Source: Phytopseudomonas dryadis (GTDB lineage: Bacteria > Pseudomonadota > Gammaproteobacteria > Pseudomonadales > Pseudomonadaceae). Taken from it: a stretch of DNA of 64,000 nt. The translations under genes and the position numbers were made by a program. The stretch is taken from the NCBI RefSeq assembly GCF_004327355.1, contig NZ_QJUM01000026.1, positions 35,626-99,625 of the forward strand. Reading direction: 5' to 3'. The notes below the pieces were generated by a model. That model did no database searches. It had not been told where the DNA came from and saw only the letters and a program-made list of their open reading frames with translations. Below are positions 56,661 through 64,000 of this stretch, piece after piece (position 1 is the first letter of the stretch; each line of letters opens with the position of its first letter).

Positions 56661-59057
56661 ATGAAGACAACCATCGAATTGCCTCTCCTGCCTTTGCGCG
56701 ATGTCGTGGTCTATCCGCACATGGTCATCCCGCTGTTCGTGGGCCGCGAAAAATCCATAGAAGCGCTGGAAGCGGCGATGACCGGGGAAAAGCAGATCCT
56801 GCTGCTGGCCCAGAAGAATCCCGCCGACGATGATCCGAGTGAGGAGGGGCTTTACCGTGTGGGCACGGTGGCCACCGTGCTGCAACTGCTGAAACTGCCG
56901 GACGGTACGGTCAAGGTGCTGGTCGAGGGCGAGCAGCGCGGCGAGATCGAGCAGTTCATCGAGGCCGATGGCTACAGCCGTGCCGAGGTTCAACTGCTCG
57001 ACGAGGTGGATGCGCCCGAACGCGAGTCTGAAGTGTTCACCCGCAGCCTGCTCAGCCAGTTCGAGCAATACGTGCAGTTGGGCAAGAAGGTGCCGGCCGA
57101 GGTGCTCTCTTCGCTCAACAGCATCGATGAGCCGAGCCGTCTGGTCGACACCATGGCCGCGCACATGGCCCTGAAGATCGAGCAGAAGCAGGAAATCCTC
57201 GAGATCATCGATCTGCCGTCGCGGGTCGAGCACGTTCTGGCGCTGCTGGATGCCGAGATCGACCTGCTCCAGGTCGAGAAGCGCATCCGTGGCCGGGTGA
57301 AGAAGCAGATGGAGCGCAGCCAGCGCGAGTACTACCTGAATGAGCAGATGAAGGCCATTCAGAAGGAACTCGGCGACAGCGAGGAAGGGCACAACGAGCT
57401 CGACGAGCTGAAGCGGCGTATCGAGAACGCCGGGCTGACCAAGGAAGCCCATGGCAAGGCCCAGGCCGAGCTGAACAAGCTCAAGCAGATGTCGCCGATG
57501 TCCGCCGAGGCCACCGTGGTGCGCTCCTACATCGACTGGCTGGTGAATGTGCCGTGGAAGGCGCAGACCAAGGTGCGCCTGGACCTGGCGCGTGCCGAGA
57601 CCATCCTCGATGCCGACCATTACGGCCTCGACGAGGTCAAGGAACGCATCCTCGAATACCTCGCCGTGCAGAAGCGGGTGAAGAAGATCCGGGGCCCGGT
57701 ACTCTGCCTGGTGGGGCCGCCCGGGGTGGGCAAGACCTCCCTGGCCGAGTCCATCGCCAGCGCCACCAACCGCAAGTTCGTGCGCATGGCCCTGGGTGGC
57801 GTGCGTGACGAGGCGGAAATCCGCGGTCATCGGCGTACCTACATCGGCTCGATGCCGGGTCGCCTGATCCAGAAGATGACCAAGGTCGGTGTGCGCAACC
57901 CGCTGTTCCTGCTCGACGAGATCGACAAGATGGGGCAGGACATGCGCGGCGACCCCGCCTCGGCGCTGCTCGAAGTGCTCGATCCCGAGCAGAACCACAA
58001 TTTCAACGACCATTATCTGGAAGTCGATTACGACCTGTCCGACGTGATGTTCCTGTGCACGGCCAACTCCATGAACATTCCGGCAGCCCTGCTGGATCGC
58101 ATGGAGGTGATCCGTCTGCCGGGCTACACCGAGGACGAGAAGGTCAACATCGCCATCAAGTACCTGGCACCCAAGCAGATTCAGGCCAATGGCCTGAAGA
58201 AGGGCGAACTGGCGTTCGACGAATCGGCGATCCGCGACATGATCCGCTACTACACCCGCGAAGCCGGTGTGCGCAGCCTCGAACGGCAGATCGCCAAGGT
58301 CTGCCGCAAGGCGGTCAAGGAGCACGCCAAGGAGAAGCGCTTCCAGGTCGTGGTCAACGCCGATTCCCTGGAGCACTTCCTGGGCGTGCGCAAGCATCGC
58401 TACGGACTGGCCGAGCAGCAGGATCAGATCGGGCAGGTCACGGGGCTGGCTTGGACCCAGGTCGGCGGCGAGTTGCTGACCATCGAGGCCGCCGTCGTTC
58501 CCGGCAAGGGCCAGTTGATCAAGACCGGTTCCCTGGGCGATGTGATGCTCGAATCGATCACCGCGGCGCAGACCGTCGTGCGCAGCCGGGCGAAGAGCCT
58601 GGGCGTGCCTGTGGACTTCTACGAGAAGCGCGACATCCATATCCATATGCCGGAAGGGGCCACGCCCAAAGATGGCCCCAGCGCGGGCGTAGGCATGTGC
58701 ACGGCCCTGGTTTCGGCCCTGACCCAGATTCCGGTGCGCGCCGACGTGGCGATGACCGGGGAAATCACCCTGCGCGGACAGGTTCTGGCGATTGGCGGGC
58801 TCAAGGAAAAACTGCTGGCGGCACACCGGGGTGGAATCAAAACCGTGATCATTCCGCAGGAGAATGTTCGCGACCTGAAGGAGATTCCCGAGAACATTAA
58901 GCAGAACTTGCAGATTAAACCGGTTAAATGGATTGACGAGGTCCTGCAAATTGCGCTGCAATACGCTCCGGAGCCCTTGCCCGATGCGGCTCCGGAGTTG
59001 GTTGCAAAGGATGAAAAACGCGAGTCTGATTCCAAGGAGCGAATCAGCACGCATTAG
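56661..59057 (+). CDS. lon: ATP-dependent protease La
   Basis: Seen: 798 residues. N-terminal substrate domain (LPLLPLRDVVVYPHMVIPLFVGR, in part), coiled region, AAA module with GPPGVGKTSLAESIA and LLDEIDKMG, then the protease domain with Ser674 in PKDGPSAGVGM and a later Lys. Known: degrades misfolded and regulatory proteins with a Ser-Lys dyad. The C-terminus carries a variable acidic tail (about 770-798). Confidence 0.97.
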   Translation: MKTTIELPLLPLRDVVVYPHMVIPLFVGREKSIEALEAAMTGEKQILLLAQKNPADDDPSEEGLYRVGTVATVLQLLKLPDGTVKVLVEGEQRGEIEQFIEADGYSRAEVQLLDEVDAPERESEVFTRSLLSQFEQYVQLGKKVPAEVLSSLNSIDEPSRLVDTMAAHMALKIEQKQEILEIIDLPSRVEHVLALLDAEIDLLQVEKRIRGRVKKQMERSQREYYLNEQMKAIQKELGDSEEGHNELDELKRRIENAGLTKEAHGKAQAELNKLKQMSPMSAEATVVRSYIDWLVNVPWKAQTKVRLDLARAETILDADHYGLDEVKERILEYLAVQKRVKKIRGPVLCLVGPPGVGKTSLAESIASATNRKFVRMALGGVRDEAEIRGHRRTYIGSMPGRLIQKMTKVGVRNPLFLLDEIDKMGQDMRGDPASALLEVLDPEQNHNFNDHYLEVDYDLSDVMFLCTANSMNIPAALLDRMEVIRLPGYTEDEKVNIAIKYLAPKQIQANGLKKGELAFDESAIRDMIRYYTREAGVRSLERQIAKVCRKAVKEHAKEKRFQVVVNADSLEHFLGVRKHRYGLAEQQDQIGQVTGLAWTQVGGELLTIEAAVVPGKGQLIKTGSLGDVMLESITAAQTVVRSRAKSLGVPVDFYEKRDIHIHMPEGATPKDGPSAGVGMCTALVSALTQIPVRADVAMTGEITLRGQVLAIGGLKEKLLAAHRGGIKTVIIPQENVRDLKEIPENIKQNLQIKPVKWIDEVLQIALQYAPEPLPDAAPELVAKDEKRESDSKERISTH

Positions 59058-59070
59058 CCGGGCGGCTTCC

Positions 59071-59099
59071 TTGACACCATTTTAGAGCCCTTGTTATAA
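59071..59099 (+). promoter_or_regulatory. Sigma70 promoter of hupB
   Basis: Seen: TTGACA, 17-base spacer, TTATAA, 94 bases before the hupB GTG. Close to consensus, as expected for an abundant nucleoid protein. Confidence 0.75.
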
Positions 59100-59192
59100 A
59101 GCGGCTCTTACCGTGTCGGCAGGCAATCCAGCACCGATTCGCTTTACACTAAAATCAAGAAACAAACTCAACAGAAATTAAGGGGACTTAGA

Positions 59193-59465
59193 GTGAACAA
59201 GTCGGAACTGATCGATGCCATCGCTGCATCTGCTGATATCCCGAAAGCTGTTGCTGGCCGCGCGCTGGACGCAGTGATTGAATCCGTCACTGGCGCTCTG
59301 AAGGCTGGTGACTCCGTCGTACTGGTTGGTTTCGGTACTTTCGCCGTTAAAGAGCGTGCTGCACGCACTGGCCGTAACCCGCAGACCGGCAAGCCGATCA
59401 GCATCGCTGCTGCCAAGATCCCTGGTTTCAAAGCTGGTAAAGCGCTGAAAGACGCCGTCAACTAA
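59193..59465 (+). CDS. hupB: HU DNA-binding protein, beta type
   Basis: Seen: 90 residues from GTG 59193 with AAGGGGA upstream. DNABII fold with the signature GFGTFAVKERAARTGRNPQTG and the beta-arm proline region NPQTGKPISI. Known: bends and compacts DNA as a dimer. Codons here are more T-ended (GTT, GCT), typical of highly expressed genes rather than of transfer. Downstream of lon as in other Pseudomonas. Confidence 0.97.
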   Translation: MNKSELIDAIAASADIPKAVAGRALDAVIESVTGALKAGDSVVLVGFGTFAVKERAARTGRNPQTGKPISIAAAKIPGFKAGKALKDAVN

Positions 59466-59593
59466 GCGTCTCCGGGCCTTTGCCCGCCGGGTCGGTTCAT
59501 CCCGGCTCGGTTGCGGGGCGATGGCACAAGACCTCAGGGTCTGCCACGCCGGGGATTGTAGAATCGAGTCCCGATCCGCTCCGCACGTTACGA

Positions 59594-59622
59594 GAAGGCG
59601 CATCCTCGGATGCGCCTTTCTT
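59594..59622 (+). terminator. Hairpin before ppiD
   Basis: Seen: AAGGCGCATCC-TCGG-ATGCGCCTTTCTT, a stem with T-rich end, likely the hupB terminator. Confidence 0.7.
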
Positions 59623-59684
59623 CTATCCGGATTTTACCCACGCTGCGCGGCCGTCATTCGTTCATGGCCGTTCTGGGGGAAACA

Positions 59685-61544
59685 ATGCTGCAGAATATCA
59701 GGGACAATTCACAAGGTTGGATTGCCAAAACCATCATCGGCCTGATCATCGCCCTGTTGGCGCTGACCGGGGTCGAGGCCATCTTCACCGGTGGTGGCAA
59801 CACGCAGAATGCCGCCAAGGTGAATGGCGAGGCGATCAGCCAGAACGAACTCAATCAGGCGGTCGAGATGCAGCGCCGTCAGCTGTTGCAGCAGCTCGGC
59901 CAGGATTTCGATGCCTCGCTGCTGGACGAGAACCTGCTGCGCCAGTCCGCCCTCAAGGGGCTGATCGAGCGCTCCCTGTTGATGCAGGGCGCCGCGGACG
60001 CCAAATTCGCCTTTTCCCAGCCCGCGCTGGATCAGGTCATCGTACAGACGCCGGAGTTCCAGGTGGATGGCCGCTTCAATGCCGAGCGTTTCGACCAGGT
60101 CATTCGCCAGCTCGGTTACACGCGCATGCAGTTCCGGCAGATGCTCGAACAGGAAATGCTGATTGGCCAGCTGCGCGCCGGCCTGGCGGGCAGTGGCTTC
60201 GTCACCGATGAAGAGGTCGACGCCTTCGCCCGTCTGGAGAAGCAGACCCGCGACTTCGCCACCCGTACCCTGAAGGTCGACAGCTCGTCGGTTCAGGTCA
60301 GCGATGATGACATCAAGGCCTACTACGACGCGCAGATGGCTCAGTTCATGAGCCCCGAGCAGGTCGTGCTCGAGTATGTCGAGCTGAAGAAGGAGGCTTT
60401 CTTCTCCCAGGTCGAGGTCAGCGAAGAGGAACTGAAGAACGCCTACGAGGCCGAGATCGCCAACCTGGCCGAACAGCGTCAGGCGGCGCATATCCTCATC
60501 GAAGTCGGCGGCGACCTCAGCGACGACCAGGCCAAGGCCAGGATCGAAGAGGTGCAGAAGCGCCTGCAGCAGGGCGAGGACTTCGCCACCCTGGCCAAGG
60601 AATTCTCCCAGGACCCGGGTTCCGCCGAAGAGGGCGGCGACCTCGGTTATGCCGGCAAGGGCGTTTACGACCCTGCTTTCGAGGACGCGCTCTATGCGCT
60701 CAAGGAAAACCAAGTCTCGGCGCCGGTGCGCAGCGAGTTCGGCTGGCACCTGATCAAACTGCTCGGCGTACAGGCACCGGAAGTGCCGAGCTTCGCCAGC
60801 CTGAAGGAAAAACTGGAACGCGATCTGAAGAGTCAGCGCGTCGAGCAGCGCTTCGTCGAAGCCACCAAGCAGCTCGAAGATGCCGCCTTCGAATCCTCCG
60901 ACCTGGCGCAGCCGGCTCAGGAACTGGGCCTCGAGGTACAGACCAGCCCGGCGTTCGGCCGCGATGGCGGTGCAGGGCTGGCGAGCAACCGCCAGGTATT
61001 GCAGGCCGCGTTCAGCCAGGAGGTGCTCGAGGATGGCAGCAACAGCGGCGCCATCGAACTGGACCCGAGCACCCTGGTGGTGATCCGCGTCAAGGAACAC
61101 CGCAAGCCCGAGCAACTGAGCCTGGAACAGGTAGCCGACAGCATCCGCGAGCAACTGACCCAGAGCCGTGCCAGCGAGGCGGCGAAAGCGGCTGGCGAAG
61201 CGCTGATCAGCGAGCTGCGCGATGGCAAGGCGCAGTCAGAGGGCGAGGACTGGCAGGTCGTGGAAGCGGCCACGCGCAATCAGGATGGTGTCGATCCCGC
61301 CGTGCTGCAGACGCTGTTCCGTATGCCCAAGCCGGTCGAGGGCACACCAGAGTTCGCGGGCGTGACCCTGAGCAATGGTGATTTCGTGGCCATTCGTCTG
61401 AATGGTGTCAGCGAGCCCGAAGGGGCTGTGGCGGAGGACGAGAAGGCCATGTATCGCCGTTTCCTCGCTTCGCGCAGCGGTCAGCAGGACTTCGCCGCCT
61501 TCCGCAGGCAACTGGAAAGCAAGGCGGATATCGAGCGCTTCTAG
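59685..61544 (+). CDS. ppiD: Periplasmic chaperone/PPIase PpiD
   Basis: Seen: 619 residues from ATG 59685 with GGGGGA upstream. One N-terminal membrane helix (about 12-34, GWIAKTIIGLIIALLALTGV), SurA-like N domain, one parvulin domain about 260-360 with AAHILIEVGGD, and long helices. Known: PpiD sits on the periplasmic side of SecYEG and aids folding of exported proteins. In P. aeruginosa fabI follows; here the next gene is the convergent yejF. Confidence 0.95.
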   Translation: MLQNIRDNSQGWIAKTIIGLIIALLALTGVEAIFTGGGNTQNAAKVNGEAISQNELNQAVEMQRRQLLQQLGQDFDASLLDENLLRQSALKGLIERSLLMQGAADAKFAFSQPALDQVIVQTPEFQVDGRFNAERFDQVIRQLGYTRMQFRQMLEQEMLIGQLRAGLAGSGFVTDEEVDAFARLEKQTRDFATRTLKVDSSSVQVSDDDIKAYYDAQMAQFMSPEQVVLEYVELKKEAFFSQVEVSEEELKNAYEAEIANLAEQRQAAHILIEVGGDLSDDQAKARIEEVQKRLQQGEDFATLAKEFSQDPGSAEEGGDLGYAGKGVYDPAFEDALYALKENQVSAPVRSEFGWHLIKLLGVQAPEVPSFASLKEKLERDLKSQRVEQRFVEATKQLEDAAFESSDLAQPAQELGLEVQTSPAFGRDGGAGLASNRQVLQAAFSQEVLEDGSNSGAIELDPSTLVVIRVKEHRKPEQLSLEQVADSIREQLTQSRASEAAKAAGEALISELRDGKAQSEGEDWQVVEAATRNQDGVDPAVLQTLFRMPKPVEGTPEFAGVTLSNGDFVAIRLNGVSEPEGAVAEDEKAMYRRFLASRSGQQDFAAFRRQLESKADIERF

Positions 61545-61563
61545 GCCCGATGGCCGATCATGC

Positions 61564-61597
61564 GAACGCCCCGACTCGTCGGGGCGTTCGTGTTTTT
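61564..61597 (+). terminator. Terminator after ppiD
   Basis: Seen: CGAACGCCCCGA-CTCG-TCGGGGCGTTCG then TGTTTTTG. Strong perfect stem. Confidence 0.9.
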
Positions 61598-61662
61598 GCC
61601 GTCAAGAAAAGGGATAGCTCTGCGCTATGCCTGGTCGGGGTCGTATCGCCCGAGCAAGAGCA

Positions 61663-61694
61663 CCCTGCCCCGTAGCAGTCGATACGGGGCAGGG
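61663..61694 (-). terminator. Hairpin at the 3' side of yejF
   Basis: Seen: perfect 12-base arms CCCTGCCCCGTA / TACGGGGCAGGG around an 8-base loop, just past the yejF stop. Likely terminates the leftward yej operon, though without a long T run. Confidence 0.65.
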
Positions 61695-61702
61695 CGGCAT
61701 GC

Positions 61703-63316
61703 TCAGGCGCGGCTGGCTGGCGCGAGGAAGGCGGCTTCCAGCAGTTGTTGCGTATAAGGATGCTGAGGGGCGCGGAAGATCTCATCGGCGGCGCCTTGCT
61801 CGACCACCTGGCCCTGTTTGACCACCATCAGTTGATGGCTGATGGTCTTGACCACGGCCAGGTCATGGCTGATGAACAGGTAGCTCAGGTTGTACTTGGC
61901 CTGCAGCGAGCGCAGCAACTCGACTACCTGACGCTGCACGGTGCGATCCAGGGCCGAGGTCGGTTCGTCGAGCAGTATCAGCGCCGGCTTCAGCACCAGG
62001 GCGCGGGCAATGGCGATACGCTGGCGCTGGCCGCCGGAGAATTCGTGGGGGTAGCGATGCCGGGTTTCCGGGTCGAGCCCCACTTCCTGCAGGGCGGCGA
62101 TGATCGCCTGTTCCTGCTCGGCCTCGCTGCCCATGCCATGAATGCGCAGCCCCTCGCCGACGATCATGCCGACTGACATGCGCGGGCTGAGACTGCCGAA
62201 CGGGTCCTGGAACACCACCTGCATCTGCCGCCTGAGCGGGCGCACCTGTTTCTGCGACAGGCCATCCAAGGCCTGGCCCTGGAAGCGTATGCCGCCCTGG
62301 CTGCCGAGCAGGCGCAGGATCGCCAGCCCCAGGGTCGATTTGCCGGAGCCGCTTTCGCCGACGATGCCCAGGGTCTGGCCCTGGCGCAGGCTGAAATTGA
62401 TCCCGTCCACCGCTTTCACGTGGTCGACGGTACGGCGCAACAGGCCTTTCTTGATCGGGAACCAGACCCGCAAGTCGTCGACTTCGAGGATGGTCGCCGC
62501 AGCGGCCGCCGGCACCGGCTCGCCACTCGGCTCGGCGCCCAGCAGTTCCTGGGTGTAAGGGTGCTGCGGGGAGTGGAACAGCGTTTCGCAGGGCGCCTGC
62601 TCGACCAGGCTGCCGTGCTGCATGACGCAGACCCGATGGGCGATGCGGCGTACCAGGTTGAGGTCATGGCTGATGATCAGCATGGCCATGCCCAGGCGTG
62701 CCTGCAGGTCCTTGAGCAGTTCGAGAATCTTCAGCTGGACGGTGACGTCCAGGGCCGTGGTCGGCTCGTCGGCGATCAGCAGTTCCGGCTCGTTGGCCAG
62801 GGCCATGGCGATCATCACGCGCTGCCGTTGCCCGCCGGACAGCTCATGGGGGAAGGCCTTGAGGCGCTTTTGCGGCTCGGGAATGCCGACCAGTTCGAGC
62901 AGCTCGAGGGTGCGCCGGGTCGCGGCCTTGCCGGTGAGGCCCTTATGCAGCGCCAGCACCTCGTTGATCTGTTTCTCGATGCTGTGCAGCGGGTTGAGCG
63001 AGGTCATCGGCTCCTGGAAGACCATGGCGATGCGGTTGCCGCGGATGGCGCGCAGTTTCTTCTCGCCGAGGGTCAGCAGGTCCTCGCCGGCGTAGTGGAT
63101 GCTGCCGCTGGGATGCTGCGCCAGCGGGTAGGGCAGCAGGCGCAGGATGGAATGGGCGGTGACCGATTTGCCGGAGCCGCTTTCGCCGACCAGGGCCAGG
63201 GTTTCGCCGCGACGGATATCGAAGCTGACGTTTTCCACCACGCGCTGCCGGCTGTCGCCGGTGACGAACTCCACCGCGAGGTCGCGGACTTCGACGAGGT
63301 TGTGCGAATCGGTCAT
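61703..63316 (-). CDS. yejF: Duplicated ABC ATPase of an oligopeptide/microcin C importer
   Basis: Seen: 537 residues from ATG 63316 (GAGGAA upstream). Two ATPase modules, each complete: GESGSGKSVT, LSGGQRQRVMIAMAL, LLIADEPTTALD in the first and GESGSGKSTL, FSGGQRQRIAIARAL, LILLDEPTSALD in the second, both followed by an HPYTQ oligopeptide-family motif. Known: YejF energises YejABE, an importer of peptides and microcin C. One base separates it from the permease gene upstream. Confidence 0.93.
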   Translation of the reverse strand: MTDSHNLVEVRDLAVEFVTGDSRQRVVENVSFDIRRGETLALVGESGSGKSVTAHSILRLLPYPLAQHPSGSIHYAGEDLLTLGEKKLRAIRGNRIAMVFQEPMTSLNPLHSIEKQINEVLALHKGLTGKAATRRTLELLELVGIPEPQKRLKAFPHELSGGQRQRVMIAMALANEPELLIADEPTTALDVTVQLKILELLKDLQARLGMAMLIISHDLNLVRRIAHRVCVMQHGSLVEQAPCETLFHSPQHPYTQELLGAEPSGEPVPAAAAATILEVDDLRVWFPIKKGLLRRTVDHVKAVDGINFSLRQGQTLGIVGESGSGKSTLGLAILRLLGSQGGIRFQGQALDGLSQKQVRPLRRQMQVVFQDPFGSLSPRMSVGMIVGEGLRIHGMGSEAEQEQAIIAALQEVGLDPETRHRYPHEFSGGQRQRIAIARALVLKPALILLDEPTSALDRTVQRQVVELLRSLQAKYNLSYLFISHDLAVVKTISHQLMVVKQGQVVEQGAADEIFRAPQHPYTQQLLEAAFLAPASRA

Positions 63317-63317
63317 C

Positions 63318-64000
63318 TTATTTCCTCGGGTCGAAGGCATCGCGAGCCGCTTCGCCGATAAATACCAGCAGGCTCAACATGATCGCCAGCACGGCGAAGG
63401 CGCTGATGCCCAGCCAGGGCGCCTGCAGGTTGGATTTGCCCTGCGCCACCAGTTCGCCCAGCGAGGGCGCGCCAGGGGGCAGGCCGAAGCCGAGGAAGTC
63501 CAGGGCGGTGAGGGTGCCGATGGCGCCGGTGAGAATGAAGGGCATGAAGGTCATGGTCGAGACCATGGCGTTGGGCAGGATGTGGCGGAACATGATCGCG
63601 CCGTTCTGCATGCCCAGCGCCCGGGCCGCGCGCACGTATTCCAGGTTGCGTCCACGCAGGAACTCGGCGCGCACCACATCGACCAGGCTCATCCAGGAGA
63701 ACAGCAGCATGAGGCCCAGCAGCCACCAGAAGTTCGGCTGCACGAAGCTGGCCAGGATGATCAGCAGATAGAGCACCGGCAGGCCGGACCATATTTCCAG
63801 GAAGCGCTGCCCGGCCAGGTCCACCCAGCCGCCGTAGAAGCCTTGCACGGCGCCGGCGGCGACGCCGATAACCGAACTGAGCACGGTGAGGATGAGGGCG
63901 AACAGCACGGAAATGCGGAAGCCGTAGATGACCCGCGCGAGCACGTCGCGGCCCTGGTCGTCGGTGCCCAGCCAGTTGTCCGCCGAGGGTGGGGCGGGGG
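63318..64000 (-). CDS. yejE: Oligopeptide ABC permease YejE (5' end beyond window)
   Basis: Seen: the frame is open from the right window edge to TAA at 63318, 227 codons. The first visible part NWLGTDDQGRDVLARVIYGFR is the DppC/OppC signature; then about five membrane helices and the coupling loop EYVRAARALGMQNGAIMFRHILPNA (in part). Known: inner-membrane permease of the YejABEF peptide importer. It should continue to the right with yejB and yejA-type genes. Confidence 0.93.
   Translation of the reverse strand, partial: PAPPSADNWLGTDDQGRDVLARVIYGFRISVLFALILTVLSSVIGVAAGAVQGFYGGWVDLAGQRFLEIWSGLPVLYLLIILASFVQPNFWWLLGLMLLFSWMSLVDVVRAEFLRGRNLEYVRAARALGMQNGAIMFRHILPNAMVSTMTFMPFILTGAIGTLTALDFLGFGLPPGAPSLGELVAQGKSNLQAPWLGISAFAVLAIMLSLLVFIGEAARDAFDPRK

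Noticed and set aside
56628..59054. 808-codon open frame antisense to lon
   Set aside because: Shadow of lon in a GC-rich genome; the product is repetitive His/Leu/Gly with no domain, and the sense strand is a perfect Lon protease.
59505..59592. tRNA-like 3' half before ppiD (AATCGAGTCCC and GCTCCGCAC)
   Set aside because: No acceptor pairing, no proper T-stem or anticodon arm could be built; chance resemblance.

Overview
The window looks like a chromosomal segment of a high-GC Pseudomonas. The right half carries the housekeeping order lpxH-ppiB / glnS-cysS / folD / tRNA-Arg-His-Leu / tig-clpP-clpX-lon-hupB-ppiD / yejEF, as remembered from P. aeruginosa, and the intergenic spaces are full of Pseudomonas-type REP/REPIN palindromes. 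Species cannot be fixed by eye.

Region 1 (1-15.7 kb) is an accessory sulfur-type locus. On the minus strand lie a DszC/SfnB-like flavoprotein, a D-2-hydroxyacid dehydrogenase, a class II aldolase-fold protein, an SsuB/SsuC-like ABC permease and ATPase, and a TonB receptor cut by the window edge. A LysR regulator sits upstream of them. On the plus strand an overlapping operon runs gntR, an AprA-like flavoprotein, an AprB-like two-cluster ferredoxin, a complete SsuABC/NrtABC-like transporter, a HEAT-repeat protein and a DUF971 protein. I do not recognise this assembly as a described system. It is the best candidate for new biology in the window.

Region 2 (15.9-23.6 kb) is metal and cofactor homeostasis. 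Zinc-independent ribosomal proteins L31 and L36 lie behind a Zur-like palindrome. A second, better Zur-like palindrome and a cobalamin riboswitch precede a BtuFCD-like transporter operon that also contains a pseudoazurin, an MFS carrier and an OprD porin.

Region 3 (23.6-31.3 kb) is a patchwork. It holds a small low-GC island (DUF1778/GNAT toxin-antitoxin pair, an unknown MGEAKRKK protein and an IS481-type transposase scar), an MscS channel, a gutted response regulator, a CurA-like reductase and a BASS transporter.

Region 4 (31.3-41.4 kb) has a DapF paralogue that lacks one catalytic cysteine, BenE and LysE transporters, a MarR/aminotransferase divergent pair with two matched operators, a GST, the cadA/cadR heavy-metal efflux pair, and a Cys-rich secreted protein next to a cupredoxin.

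Region 5 (41.4-64 kb) is conserved core: glutaredoxin-like protein, DUF3820, Usp, miaE, lpxH, ppiB, glnS, cysS, folD, tRNAs, the trigger factor/Clp/Lon proteostasis cluster, hupB, ppiD and the yej oligopeptide transporter. An extra UvrD-like helicase, bracketed by REP elements, is inserted between cysS and folD.
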